Origin: Leptodontidium sp. MPI-SDFR-AT-0119
Taxonomy: Eukaryota; Ascomycota; Leotiomycetes; Helotiales; Leptodontidiaceae
NCBI GenBank assembly: GCA_020726505.1
Contig: JAHLEZ010000042.1
Span: forward strand, 1 to 64,000
Length of the DNA stretch: 64,000 nucleotides
Direction of reading: 5' to 3'
This document shows, one piece after another, positions 11,701-22,779 of this stretch. Both the position numbers and the translations under genes were made by a program. The notes beneath the pieces were generated by a model. That model saw nothing but the letters and a program-made list of their open reading frames with translations, ran no database searches and was not told the origin of the DNA. Numbering within the stretch: position 1 is the stretch's first letter; every line of letters begins with the position of its first letter.

Positions 11701-14279
11701 ATACTAATGTCACAAAGGTTTTTACTTTACTCTTTCTAGATTTCTTAAGTCAGAGGTACGTTATAAATATCGCCGCTACTAATATAAGGAAAATCTCTAT
11801 AATAAGCGCCTTTGGCTAGTGATTTACTGGGGAGGCTTTACAGGCTCTCTTGTCCTTAAGTAGTGATCTTAGATCACGGGATATTAAAGGGTTTAGTTAT
11901 TCTTTTATAACACATAGGCGCTCTTTAACTTCTCTAATAAAGCTCGAGGGTCAAGTTAGCGAGACGCTGGCGGTAAGTCGGACGGGGGCCTTTGTCTTAA
12001 GGGAACTGTCGAGTGCCGTAAGCCTAGCTTGTCTCTAGTAGTAGTTATTTAGGTCTAAGAGGGCATCCCTTCGTTCCGCATTAAGCTAGTGAGACTTAAC
12101 GATTAACTTATTGGAACAGTTAATGTCGACGAAGACTCACTAGTCAAAGTACGGCTGGACTAGTATGTCTAATAGCTATTTTAGTCGATTACAGTTCTTA
12201 GTATACGACTGTTTTAAGTCGTAATACTCAAGGAACTTCCGACTAATTAGGACGTCGGCGTTTCCTAGGTTAGTCACTAGAAAGGGGAAGTTGATTCGCC
12301 GGCGGTCGATTGTTAAGGTAAGTAAGACGGCCGTGTCGATTGGCTTGCCTTTTTTGTTATTATAACTAGTTGAGACGATTAGCTAAGGGAAGGATATAAA
12401 GGAAATATCAAATTACTTAACGAGTCGGTATACGAAAGAGGTTTTAATAGCACCGAAAATATTAGCTCTATTATTAATATATATAAGTGTCTTAGTAAAG
12501 AATCTATTCCTTCTTAGTTTAATATTAATTAAGAATTGTCGCCCTCTAATAAGAGCGCGGAAATTAAATATTAAGTCCTTTTATAAGTTGTAGTTTATAC
12601 TGAGGTATAAGTCTTTATTACGGCTTAAGAGTTTTTTAATAGTTCGTTAGTCTCTAGATCCTCGCCGACGATTAGCTTAGAAATTGACTTATTAAGAGCC
12701 TAGTCTCTACGGCGCTTAGGACAGTCGCTAGCTTAATGGCTAGTCTTACTATAGTAGAGACAAGTGTTAGAAGAGACATCCTTAGGTGCGGGAGGGGGTA
12801 TAGGGGACTTAGGTCGGCGCAAGACGGGCGAAGGGGAGGGCGTACGCTAGCGGATATTTAACGACTATTTTAAAGTCGGTGGTCTCTATACGTAAGTAAT
12901 AAGGGTAAGTGAAGTCGAACGCCAGCTATTCTTCTTTAAGATGCCGCGTGAGTCGCTAGTATTAGTATTATTAAAGGAGACTCGAGGGGCTTCGTGGACA
13001 GTAGTAGTAGTACGTTTATTAATTCGTCCGGCGGTAATATTCTATAGTTCGCGATCTAAGACGGCTAAGAACTCGTTAAGAGCCGTATAATTTTCGGCGA
13101 ATTTATACTTCTTAGTTCGGATATTATACTTAAGCTTATTTAAGACTTTCTCGTATACGTTGTCGAACTAGCAGTCTAGTGAGATTTTTTTAGTAGCCGT
13201 ATATATCGTAAACTTTATACAGAACTTATTATACGTTATACTACTTATCTATAGTTAGTTATATTTAAGCTTAGCTGCCTGTACTCGGTTATGATTAAAG
13301 AAACGCTAGTTTAAAGCCTTTAAGACGTCGGCGGCTTTATTAAAGTCTCTAGTAAAGTCGGGGTCTATTCGTTAAAGGATAATAGTCTTGGCCTTTCCCT
13401 TTGTACACTTAAAGTAGGCATAGACCTACGATTCGCTAATAAGGAAGTTACTTAAGTACTTTTAAATAAAAAGCTTTATATTTATTTTTTAGGCGTCGTA
13501 TTTAATTTCGCCCTTATAATCGCTAAAGGGGGTATAAGGGTACTTAACTTTATTAGGCTTAATAGTAGGGATAGTAAGGTTTAGCTTAGGGAGGTAATAG
13601 TCGGCGGTAGGCTAAAGGTCTGCCGTAAGAGCACGGGTTAACCGGTCGTAAGGAGGAGAAGAAGTGCGAGTCTCTTGACGTGGGTTGTCGGTAGTATATT
13701 AGGCGAGGGCTTGTGTAACGGCAGCGGCGACAGTAGAGTTCACGGAGTCCTTGATCAACTGATCTACTTTAGTTTATTAAGCGGGGGTAAGGCCCTCTAT
13801 ATCAGTAGGCTCTGGCGAGGCGTCGAAGAAACGCTGGGGTTTATCCTCTAAGTCTAAGTCGAATCCGTTAAAGCTCTCTGGCTCTTCTAAAAGAGTCTCG
13901 ACTAAAGGGATAAGAGTAGTATTAGTAAAGCCTAGCCGTATAAGGGCGCTCCTTTTTCTAGAGCTTCGCTGACGAGGGGGAGAAACTAGTAAAGGTAGTA
14001 GGGTGGGATTAAGAGGTATTTGAGGTTATTAATTGATTTGTTAATTAAATATACGTTCTAAAATAGTAACGCGTGTCAGGCTACGGCAAGGCAGGTTAAT
14101 CGCGAGAGAATATTTAGCTTTCTCTAGGACAGTCTGTTACTAGGGCAGAGAAGTACTTATCTGTCGAATAGGCTAAGGTGTTAAGACTTGTTATTAACTT
14201 GTTATAAAGGTAAGTCGACAAGGCGTAAGATTAAGTGAGATATAACGCTTTATAGCGAAGGGGTGTGGGTCTTTTCTTA
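11701..14279 (-). pseudogene. Gypsy copy A gag and protease (decayed)
   Basis: The reverse complement near 12,710-12,770 reads CLYYSKTSH*ASDCP, a CCHC zinc knuckle in which one Cys has become Tyr and a Trp a stop, both explained by G-to-A change. The same knuckle in copy B keeps more residues. Protease-like sequence lies downstream at about 12,550-12,230 and the gag capsid region upstream to about 13,950. The leader between gag and LTR (13,960-14,279) has no features beyond low-complexity purine runs. Confidence 0.65.
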
Positions 14280-14497
14280 TATTACGGCTAGTAAGAGGTT
14301 GATACGGCGAGTTGACTTTAGTTATATATTTAGGCCTTTAGTTACGCTCAGAATCGAGAAGAAAAGACAAGGAGAAAAGGAGAGCTCCCCGTAAGGGAGG
14401 GCTCGAGTATATATATATAAAGGACCCTCCTAATGGGGCCTAGCGTAGTCGAGTGCCATTCACATTAATATGTCGCAGGCTCGCCACTTAGTCTTCC
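14280..14497 (-). repeat. 5' LTR of gypsy copy A, first 218 bp (plus-strand order)
   Basis: Homologous to 7,986-8,203 of the 3' LTR. It stops abruptly after GTCTTCC, where the copia LTR begins at 14,498. The remainder of the LTR resumes at 27,809. Confidence 0.87.
14493..14497. repeat. Target site duplication CTTCC (left, copia insertion)
   Basis: CTTCC precedes the copia LTR start at 14,498 and recurs at 27,804-27,808 directly after the right copia LTR. It is also the uninterrupted sequence found in the intact LTR copies (GTCTTCCCTATCGGG). Confidence 0.88.
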
Positions 14498-14694
14498 TGT
14501 CGTGTAGGTTATAGTAGGCCGGATAAGCGAGCCCAATCAAAGGCACTATGGCTAAAGCGCCCGCGACTTCTATATTCAGGGAGCTTAAATAGACCATATA
14601 TAGAGAATACAACTATTAATTACAGTATTGCGCATACCTTAATAATACGTTAAATTCGCCTCTATAGAGCCTCTAGGCGTGCTCTTACACGACA
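14498..14694 (+). repeat. 5' LTR of nested copia
   Basis: 197 bp with TGTCGTG...CACGACA terminal inverted repeats. The copy at 27,607-27,803 differs from it mainly by C/T and G/A changes. Confidence 0.87.
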
Positions 14695-14899
14695 GTTATA
14701 AGCCCCGTAAGCTATTAAAGCTTCTTAGTCACATACACGCGCCAACGTGACTCTATAGAGGCATATAAAGGCTTTCTCACTGCTGCCTTATACACGTACT
14801 AGTAGTACTTAAAAGCCTGTTAATAACCCTCAAATTACTAAAACCTCTTTGAAATCATTATATATATACCTAAAACCGACAATGTCACTTCTAAGGCTA

Positions 14900-16110
14900 C
14901 TTATAGATTGTAATTTAAAGGCGCAGAAGGATTAGGCGACATAGCACTTGCGCTTGAATTTCCATGTTAGCTTTATAAGTGCACTAGACATAGTAAACCC
15001 TAGCGCCCCTACGACAGGCTATATTCTAAACCTCCGACTAAAGGCTCTAACGCTCGAAAGCACCGCGAAAGAGGTTGCAAAGACTCAGTTAAGCCAGTAT
15101 TATACTAATATTGCAGCTTAAAAAGTAGCAAACCTACAACCGTCCTTAACGCCTAAGTCGACTGACAATGCGTGGGCTACACTGACCTTAGGGCTATCAA
15201 TAGATACTTAAATAAAAGGGACAAGTCTAGAAAAAGCTAGTCCACCTCCTTACCCGACAATTATAGAGATATAATAGATTTATATAACACAAGCTAAGGA
15301 GTACTAGTATACACTTACTAAATAGACAAGCTAAAACAACAAATATATAACTTTATATAACTAACTCTCTAAAATAGTAGACGATTCGCTTTTAGACTCT
15401 ACGATTAAAGAACTAGAGGGCAAGAGCGAACTGAGTATACAAAAGCTAGTTAGTACACTTCAGCGCGACATAGCACTGTCAGAATCGTTGGTCTTTACCA
15501 CAGTAGTCACGGAATATAAGAAGGTTTTGAGGGAGGCACATGAGGGAAAAGTCAATATTAACCAGTAAATAAAGGACTTTTTAAAGGCCTACAGGAATGC
15601 TAAAGCGTACAATATACTTAAAGTCAAGGGCACTATAGCTCTAAAAAAGTGGCTACGTATAGTGGGAGCTCACATGCACCTTGACTGGGCAAATCCTATC
15701 CTCAGCACAATTATACGCGACGACTAACTTAAAAAAAAGTATAGTTTTACTCTTAACGACTACATTTAAGTACTCCTTGGCATAAACTAAGAGTACACTA
15801 TGTTCAGGAAGCCTAGGCGTCAAGGAGGGGGTAATAATTAATACTCAACCCTTAGAGGAATAGATAATAGTACGTCAGGCACAAGCTCTAATAAATCTCG
15901 CTCTCGCGGCCAAGGTAACTTATGCCTATGCGGCATAAACAACAAGTATTTCTTTGAGCTACTTAAGTATTAAAGACTACGTTATATAGTTAACGGAACG
16001 ACCACTAAAGGCATAAAGTATATGCCGAATACTAACGAAGTAACTATAACCCACAAGAAGTTAGAGACTATAGACTTCAGGGAGCTCAAAGCCGCCATAG
16101 CTAAAGAAGG
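14900..16110 (+). pseudogene. Copia gag relic, 5' part
   Basis: A decayed plus-strand frame ends in an Arg/Gly-rich stretch and the sequence CLCGINN at about 15,925, plausibly a damaged zinc knuckle of a copia Gag. The frame runs into ELKAAIAKEG at 16,085-16,110, where the LINE is inserted. It continues after the LINE at 21,914 with a Ser/Thr-rich segment. Stops at Gln and Trp positions are common. The domain assignment rests on position and composition more than on strong motifs. Confidence 0.5.
16100..16110. repeat. Target site duplication of the LINE (left copy)
   Basis: GCTAAAGAAGG at 16,100-16,110 abuts the poly(T) and is repeated exactly at 21,903-21,913 beyond the LINE 5' end. Eleven bp of exact duplication is typical of target-primed reverse transcription. 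Confidence 0.85.
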
Positions 16111-16333
16111 TTTTTTTTTTTTTTTTTTTTTTTTCCTTTTAACGTGCTGTATTAGTTAGAAACTATGTAGCACGGCTAGTCTACTAGCGTGGCTAATTAT
16201 TATATACAAAATTCAGTTCGAATTAGACTGCGACTGTACATTTGGGAACATTCTCCCTATAACTTATAAGAAAATTAAAATCAAAAAAACAAAGGAAATA
16301 ACTAAATGAAAGTACAAATTAAGGCCTAATAGC
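16111..16333 (-). other. LINE 3' UTR and A tail
   Basis: On the minus strand the ORF2 stop at 16,334 is followed by about 200 nt of AT-rich untranslated sequence and a pure A tail of 24. A small stem-loop is possible shortly before the tail: GTGCT at 16,144-16,148 pairs with AGCAC at 16,169-16,173. In many LINEs a 3' structure is used for template recognition; that role here is inference. Confidence 0.6.
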
Positions 16334-18110
16334 CTAATCTTCTTCTTCTTCTTCACTCCCTAGCCTCTCTTGGTGCCATTTCCTTGTACATATACTAGTC
16401 TCTTTTAAGAATACTAGTATTTCTTTAATTCCAATTTGCGTATGTAATAAAACGGGAATAGTAATAGTCCTAATTTCTAAGTTGCTTTTGATACTAGAAT
16501 AGAGTTTTTTACGCTCTAATTTATAGTATTTACAACTAAGTAATAAGTGTTCTGCAGTTTCAATACTACTACATCTACACTTGTTATTAGACGCTAGCCC
16601 TAGCTTATATAAGTAGGCTTTTAAGTATCCATGCCCTAGTTTTAATTGGTAAAAAGAGCTGCTTGTTTCTCTTAGAATACTAGTAGGTAAAAGTAGCTTT
16701 TTAGCTATTTTGCATGTATACTTTTTAGAGTACGTTTTTAGGGTTTGAGAATTGATATTTTGAGTTATATTAGCTCCAATTTCATTCTTCTTTTGACTAC
16801 TTAGTTTAACTCCTAAATACGCAAAAGAAGTATTATTAGAATTAATAGACGACATAGTAGCTATTTTAGCTAATTTGTCTGCTTTTTCATTTCCAATTAT
16901 ATCAGAGTGACCTGGGACCCAAGCTAAAGTTATACTAGCATTTAGACTATTAATAGCCTTAGACGCTAATATAGCTCTAATTTGTTGGCTTTGCCCCGGG
17001 TTATCTGAGGGAGTTTTTAGTCTTAAGAGAGCGGCTTGATTATCTGAAAAGACTGTAAAATTATCCCCTTCTTTCGCCGTACTACTAGCGTATTCTATGG
17101 CTTGTGTAATAGCTTCTAGCTCGCCGTTATATACTAATTCGGCCTCCCCTAAATTACCTATTTTTGTAAATGTAGGTATAAGGGGATATCCTTGTGTATG
17201 TGTATAAACAGCTACGCTATAGCCTACTCCGCACCCTTCAGGAGTCTGAGAGCCGTCTGTATAAATAGAGGTATTCCGACTATTACAAATACTTTGTAAG
17301 TATTGTAAGTGAGCCTTAGCTTCGTCTTCTTTAGACAACTTAGATATTCTAAAAATATAAGGTACTTCTCTTTCCCATGGAGGGAAATAAAAGTGCCTTA
17401 TTACTTCTAAAGTATTAAAGTCAATTATATGATATATTGAATGAACTAGGCTTGAAATAGTAGTAATTGACTCAGGTAAAATACCTAGTAAGTCATACTC
17501 CTCATTAGCTCTTGTAATAACCTTTTCAACTTCGAGCCTAATAGGGTGTTTTTTACTAAGTTTTAAGGCGCGGAGAATATAGCGCCGACTTGTATGATTT
17601 AGTCTAATATTAGGTGGAGGTAAAGCTGCTTCAAGCTCTGATGGAATTATAGGTGCTGTTTTAAAGACCCCTAATATTTTCTTAGTAGCTAGGTTTTGTA
17701 AAGCTTGAAATGGTCTAATCATAGCCTTATTAGGGCAATTGATTTTCCACCATAATATAGAACCATAGTCGGCTACGCTAGTAACACAAGCCATATATAA
17801 TTGACGAATTGCAAACGGGGAGAGCCCAATAGTAATATTTGAGAGTCGATTTATACGATAAAACATTTGCTTTGCAAGGGAAACTCTAATTGACCTATGA
17901 TTCTTAAATTTAAGGTTTGAATCAAAATATATTCCTAGCCATTTAACTAGCTTACTAGGAGCTAGTATAGTATTATTTGGAAGTGTAATATTAAGGGTAT
18001 TCTTACTTCCAAAGAAGTGAATAAGCTCTGTTTTTTCAATATCAAAGCTAATAGAATATTCTTCCCCTAATTTGACTAATAAGCTAGCTTCTCTTTCTAA
18101 AATACTTATA
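16334..18110 (-). CDS. LINE ORF2, 3' part: RT end, RNase H, CCHC
   Basis: This is the downstream portion of ORF2, in a different frame from the upstream portion. The frame is open from just after the A7 run at 18,111-18,117 to the stop at 16,334. The first Met of the frame is at 17,866, but the protein surely continues from upstream. It contains the RT thumb region, then an RNase H with the expected acidic positions: YTDGSQ, GELEAI, FSDNQAALL and a WVPGHSDIIGNEKADKLAK end. It closes with a CRCSSIETAEHLLLSC zinc finger, which is common at the C-terminus of I/Tad-like LINEs. A Glu-rich tail ends the protein. No stop codons interrupt these domains. Confidence 0.88.
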
Positions 18111-20181
18111 TTTTTTTAAAGCTTTTAGAAGAGGCTATTAATGCTAAATCATCCATGTATGATATTGGCTTAATATTCTTAGACTTAAATAAGTCTCGAA
18201 TATATATAAGGAATAAAATAGGTGAAATAGGGCTCCCTTGAGGGATACCTGTATTTACAATTTGGAATTCCTCTAATTTATTATCAAAGGCAAGTTGTAA
18301 AGTACGGTTTTCTAAAAATGACGAAATCCACAAAATTAGACTTATCGGTAATTTCAATTGAGTTAAAACCTGAATAAGACGATTCTTGGAAACGTGATCA
18401 AAAGCTCCCTTGACGTCAAGGAATAGAGTAGTAGTTTTAAGCTTATTTGCCTTATTAATCTCTACTTCTGTTTGTAAAAGTAAAGCTGCGTCAATAGCTG
18501 ATTTTTTAAGTCTACTACCGATTTGACTATCGTGTAATAAAGTAGTTGTTTCAGCTAAGTAACTTAGGCGCTTAGCTAAAATTCTTTCAGAAACCTTACC
18601 TAGACAATTAAGTAGTGATATAACTCTATATGCCTTAGGTTTAGAATAATCAGGTTTTTTTGGTTTCTTAAGAATAAACCCCGTAGCCTCTTTCCAACAC
18701 TTAGGGTGGTACCCTTGATTTATAAGTATTGAATAAGTTATAAAAAAGACTTCTGGGATAGCTAAATAAGCTTTAATTATAATCTCTTGAGTAATTAAGT
18801 CAGGTCCAGGGGTTTTGCCCTTAATTTTTGAAGTACATGAATCCTTTAGCTCTGCTTTAGATAAAAGAGGCCATTTCCAAGTATTACTACTTATATATGA
18901 CGTTAAATCAATAGGCGCTGAAATAGGAGGTTCTGGAAATAAAGTACTTCTAAAAATATTACACTTTTGTTGGAAAGTCGACTCTAATTCCTTAGTCTCT
19001 AAATTATAAAGACTTGGTATAAGAGAGCTAGTATTGTTTTTGGTATATGACATAGCTTTAAAAATCGACTGGGAATCCTCTTTTTCTAAGAACTTATTCC
19101 AATGCTTTCTTTTTTCAACCTTAATAGTATTAAAATAAAGGTTTTTAGCATTTTTTAGTTCTTGAAAGTAGAGGGTATACCCTGAGGCCTTATTTAGACG
19201 GTAATATCTTTGCATTAATTTCCGTAGTATTTTAAGATCCTCATTCCACCAAGGTTTACTAGCAATTGACTTATAAGATCTAGGAATAGAGTCTTTAGTC
19301 GCTTGAATTATATTCCTAGTAAATAGCTCCCCTAGGTCATCAAGCTCTTGATTTGTATACTTAGAATTAGGGTTATAATTAAAGTCCTGAAAATAATTAT
19401 TAAGACTTTTATTAAACTTTACCCAATCTGTTTTCTTTGTATTAAATCGGGGGACCTTTAGGGGGCTAGTACTAATACTACTACAAGTAAATGTAATAGT
19501 AAATAGTACCCCAAAGTGATCTGAACCTAGATCAGGCAATATTTGCCAATCTTCGACTTGGTTTACTATTCCTTGAGTAGCAAATGTAAGGTCTAATACA
19601 GAAGGGGCCTCCATATGTGGTCTATAAAACGTTCCTTCCCCGGGAGTATTTAATAGGCTCAAAGAGTGTTTTTCAATTAAGTCTAATAATACCCCTGTAT
19701 TACCGCTTTGCGGTGTAATGGGGTCCCACCACGGGTGATGTATATTAAAATCCCCTAGTAATATCGTTTTATTTGAGAATAAGTCTGGTAATAAACCTAT
19801 TCTTTGTAGGGTTTTAATACTACTAAGGGATTCCGACTCAGGGTGAGTCGCATTATAAACATTAATTAATTGAGTTTTATACTCAACTAAGTCTAAAATA
19901 ATACAATCAGGGTCTTGTGGTGAGCTAGGCGCTAGAGTAGTACTAATTGAGTCTAGTACATAAAATAAAGCTCTAGGCCTAAGAGAACCGTAATTCGGGA
20001 GCACTTGTTTAAAACTAGGGTGTAAGACGCTACGAAAGCCGTCAATATTATTACCAATAGTCCAAGGCTCCTGAATTGCTAATATTGATATATTTAGCTC
20101 TATAGCCAACTGAAGAACGTGCTCTGTAGTAGAGAGACTCTTATTCACATTGATTTGTAGTATTTTAAGACCAATTATCAT
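18106..20181 (-). CDS. LINE ORF2, 5' part: endonuclease and reverse transcriptase
   Basis: A 691-residue frame starting MIIGLKILQINVNKS. Residues about 5-230 form an exonuclease-endonuclease-phosphatase domain with QEPW, LLGDFNIHHPWWDP and GSDHFGV. The RT follows from about residue 480, with YRVISLLNCLGKVSERI, LFLDVKGAFDHVSKN, GIPQGSPISPILF and the catalytic SYMDDLALIAS. The frame ends at 18,106 just past the active site because of a frame change at A7 (18,111-18,117). Without that change it would run on into the RNase H portion, giving an ORF2 of roughly 1,280 residues. Its start overlaps the end of ORF1 by 17 nt, suggesting translation by reinitiation. Confidence 0.92.
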   Translation of the reverse strand: MIIGLKILQINVNKSLSTTEHVLQLAIELNISILAIQEPWTIGNNIDGFRSVLHPSFKQVLPNYGSLRPRALFYVLDSISTTLAPSSPQDPDCIILDLVEYKTQLINVYNATHPESESLSSIKTLQRIGLLPDLFSNKTILLGDFNIHHPWWDPITPQSGNTGVLLDLIEKHSLSLLNTPGEGTFYRPHMEAPSVLDLTFATQGIVNQVEDWQILPDLGSDHFGVLFTITFTCSSISTSPLKVPRFNTKKTDWVKFNKSLNNYFQDFNYNPNSKYTNQELDDLGELFTRNIIQATKDSIPRSYKSIASKPWWNEDLKILRKLMQRYYRLNKASGYTLYFQELKNAKNLYFNTIKVEKRKHWNKFLEKEDSQSIFKAMSYTKNNTSSLIPSLYNLETKELESTFQQKCNIFRSTLFPEPPISAPIDLTSYISSNTWKWPLLSKAELKDSCTSKIKGKTPGPDLITQEIIIKAYLAIPEVFFITYSILINQGYHPKCWKEATGFILKKPKKPDYSKPKAYRVISLLNCLGKVSERILAKRLSYLAETTTLLHDSQIGSRLKKSAIDAALLLQTEVEINKANKLKTTTLFLDVKGAFDHVSKNRLIQVLTQLKLPISLILWISSFLENRTLQLAFDNKLEEFQIVNTGIPQGSPISPILFLIYIRDLFKSKNIKPISYMDDLALIASSKSFKKI

Positions 20182-21754
20182 TAACTGTGATTGGTTCGTC
20201 TACTATAATAGGCCTATTAGTACTACTAATATTATTTGCTTTATTTTTTATTGCTAAGTATACCTCACATAGCTTGGAATCAGCCGTATGAGTAATACTA
20301 TTGCAATTTGCGCATCTTATACTTAAGTGTAAGCACCTAGTATTTGATTTACAAGTATTACAACTATGTTGTCTGCTTGTATGGTTTTCTGCGCATAAAA
20401 TACACTTCTTATTCCTTTTACAAAGGCTTTCAGAGTGCCCAAAACCAGCGCATCTAGTACATTGAGAAGTACTAGGAGTAGTTATGTATTTTACTACTTT
20501 AGCTGAAATACCCGCAATATAAAGCCTATTTGATATAGCTCTTTTTGCTTGCTCTTGGCTTGGGAAAGCTACTACAATAGTACCTGTTTGTACTAGGCCT
20601 GAGTCGCGTTTTTCTTTAGGAGTAGTCCAAAAGGATTTTCCTACGGGAGTAAAACCTTTATTAAAGGTTTGAATCTCTTCAGCGACTAGCTTAGAGTTTA
20701 ATCCCTCTTCTGTATTAAACTCCCTAATAGGGATACCATAAATAGCAACCTTGTACCATGGCTCTCCTCTCTGAATTAAAATCAAATCGGGAAGCACCCC
20801 CTTAATAATTGACTCGTTTAAAATCAAGAACTCAACATCAAAATCAGGGGTAGTAGTAACTACTAAATTACCCCTTAAAGAAAGGGAAACAGAAGAAACA
20901 ACTAGTCCTTGTATTCCCTTCTTATTAAAAGCAGAATTAAGCAAATTGCGCGTAGTAATAGAAGAGAAGGTGTTTGCTTGGACATTCCGTGCCTGTAAGA
21001 GGGTGCATCTCTTAGTAAGAGCAAACTTACCTTTGCCCTTATCGGTAGGGTTCCTAGGGCTACCCGGAGCCCTAGCCCTATTCCCCTTAGCACCGCTATT
21101 ACTAGTACTACTAGTTGCTATGCTGTTGACCTGAGTTGTTGTTGGTTGTTGTAAGTGAGCTTTCTCGGCTATTTTGGCCCAAGTAGTTGACTTAGTAGCT
21201 TGTGTTTCGATTTTCTTTGTTGCTCTCTCTAAGTTAGCTACTTGAGAAGCTAGAATAGAAGTTGTATTCTTGATTCTATTGTGTTCTGTGTATTCCCTGA
21301 ATATTTCAAGTAAATCAAGTAGTTTCCCTTGCTCGTCCCGTGACTTAGTAGCTGAGTATGCTCTTACTAGCAGGTCTCTGGCTTCAAGAACTAGCTTTTG
21401 GCTAGTATTACCGGTTTGACTACTTTGGAAGTAGGTTTGGTTTTGGTGATATTTTCCATTAAAGTCTGTATTGATTCTTGGCGTCTTGTTGATGTGTTGG
21501 TTATTGGTGGGGTTGTTTGATGGTCCGCGCTTTACAGGGGCCAGTTGAGCCGCACTAGTCGATAAGAGCCGAATAGGGGTATTTTGCCCCCGGGAGTTGG
21601 AAATAGAGCCCCCTAGGTCTCTAGGGGCTCTAGGAGTAGTCTCGGTCGATTCTACTACTCTTGATAGCCTAGTAGGAAGCTCTCCTAGGTCTCTAGGCGT
21701 TGGCGTAGGTGTGGGGGGCTCTGAGGAGTCGAAGGGGTCGAATAGGGGCTCCAT
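20165..21754 (-). CDS. LINE ORF1, Gag-like zinc-knuckle protein
   Basis: A 529-residue protein. The N-terminus (about 1-60) is Pro/Thr-rich and carries two RDLGE/RDLGG copies. The middle is Ser/Thr/Asn rich with a short helical segment at about 120-200. A cluster of Cys/His knuckles spans about 432-496: CTRCAGFGHSESLC, then CILCAENH...HSC, then CANCNSITH...LC. Such clusters bind the element RNA and form the ribonucleoprotein in LINEs of this class. The stop overlaps the ORF2 start (GTTAATGATAATTGG region at about 20,170). There are no RIP-type stops. Confidence 0.9.
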   Translation of the reverse strand: MEPLFDPFDSSEPPTPTPTPRDLGELPTRLSRVVESTETTPRAPRDLGGSISNSRGQNTPIRLLSTSAAQLAPVKRGPSNNPTNNQHINKTPRINTDFNGKYHQNQTYFQSSQTGNTSQKLVLEARDLLVRAYSATKSRDEQGKLLDLLEIFREYTEHNRIKNTTSILASQVANLERATKKIETQATKSTTWAKIAEKAHLQQPTTTQVNSIATSSTSNSGAKGNRARAPGSPRNPTDKGKGKFALTKRCTLLQARNVQANTFSSITTRNLLNSAFNKKGIQGLVVSSVSLSLRGNLVVTTTPDFDVEFLILNESIIKGVLPDLILIQRGEPWYKVAIYGIPIREFNTEEGLNSKLVAEEIQTFNKGFTPVGKSFWTTPKEKRDSGLVQTGTIVVAFPSQEQAKRAISNRLYIAGISAKVVKYITTPSTSQCTRCAGFGHSESLCKRNKKCILCAENHTSRQHSCNTCKSNTRCLHLSIRCANCNSITHTADSKLCEVYLAIKNKANNISSTNRPIIVDEPITVNDNWS

Positions 21755-21902
21755 AGCTCCCGGCTATTACAGCGGTAATATACCACTGCAAGGCCTAGGG
21801 GCAAGGAGATCGGTTGGTTAGGAGGTAGTTTATAAGATGGAAACAGGTGTGGTTCAAAGGCAGGGGGGTCAAGAGTCCCGAAAAAGTGTCCGAAGAGCTT
21901 TG
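21755..21902 (-). promoter_or_regulatory. LINE 5' leader
   Basis: About 148 nt between the presumed 5' end (defined by the target duplication at 21,903) and the ORF1 start. LINE promoters are normally internal to the 5' UTR, so this is the expected place. No specific promoter motif is recognised. Confidence 0.4.
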
Positions 21903-21913
21903 GCTAAAGAAGG
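21903..21913. repeat. Target site duplication of the LINE (right copy)
   Basis: GCTAAAGAAGG, identical to 16,100-16,110. It marks the 5' boundary of the LINE. Confidence 0.85.
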
Positions 21914-22600
21914 TTAGAAGTACATTATAATAGCTAAAATCACTAGAGCCAATAGTACTAGTACCTCTAAACCTACTACTAACGCTAAAATAGCCAATAT
22001 TATTACACTTGCAAGAAACAAAGACAAAGGCAAAGCTACGTAAGAAGGGACAAGGAGTATTAACATAGTTATACTTAACCCAAACCTCCTTAACAATATA
22101 ATCTAAGACGACACTCTTAACGCTAGTATATATAGTATTATAGAGTTCTAACGCCACCTTCTATTAAATAACACTCTAGTTAACAACTACAGCGCGACTT
22201 ACTTAATTAATAATATTAATAAACTAGTCCCTAGTAACTTTAAACGTACTATAGGAGAATCAGTTGACGCGGGCACCTCAAGCCTGCCTATTATTAGCAG
22301 GGGTACACGTGTCTTCGAGAACGCTATATATAGACTTACTAGACCGTTCACAAGGGACCTAACACTATTTAATATAGCTATTATAAAGGGGTTTAACGTT
22401 AATATTATCTCAGAGAGCCTCCTCGCACAGTTAAGGGTGTAGTATAATAGTACTAACACAACTTTACGCGTAGGCAGTACTAAAGAGAGCCATATAGTGA
22501 GAACCCTATAACGCAAGTAAAACCTTATAATATTTAAATATAAGCCTATTAACAACTACTCGCGCTCTTTATAACTACATACATTTATAAAGACACATAG
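21914..22600 (+). pseudogene. Copia gag/protease relic after the LINE
   Basis: The plus-strand frame that stops at the LINE resumes here with a Ser/Thr-rich stretch (RANSTSTSKPTTNAK) and continues with decayed sequence toward integrase. The open frames on the minus strand in this interval are antisense shadows. No protease motif could be confirmed. Confidence 0.4.
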
Positions 22601-22779
22601 ATCTCCTACTATAATGATATACCTGACGATCAGTAGACGACTGCACCCTCTCAAGAAGTATACCTTTCAGTCAACCCGCCAGTTCCTATAGCCCCGTAAC
22701 AATACAGCAGAAATATAGCACTTACGTACTAGTCACCTTGGCAAATCAGCCTTAGAAGCTCTTGTGAAGTATACCCACA

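Larger units (their letters stand above)
16111..21902 (-). mobile_element. Tad/I-like non-LTR retrotransposon (LINE), nearly intact
   Basis: A 5.8-kb element on the minus strand with a 3' A tail (24 T on the plus strand, 16,111-16,134), two overlapping ORFs, a 5' leader of about 150 nt and an 11-bp target duplication. ORF1 is a zinc-knuckle Gag-like protein. ORF2 carries an AP-type endonuclease, RT, RNase H and a terminal CCHC. Unlike all neighbouring repeats it has no RIP-type stops and keeps normal CpA/TpG. It is therefore the most recent insertion here, or it escaped RIP. The only defect seen is one frame change in a homopolymer in ORF2. Confidence 0.93.

Noticed and set aside
11850..12038. 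62-codon plus-strand ORF
   Set aside because: Antisense to the gag-pol region of gypsy copy A.
20902..21134. Short Leu-rich frames on both strands
   Set aside because: Alternative-frame shadows of LINE ORF1.
21795..22555. Minus-strand frames of 60-120 codons
   Set aside because: Antisense to the decayed copia gag/pol; the first spans the LINE/copia junction and so cannot be a real gene.
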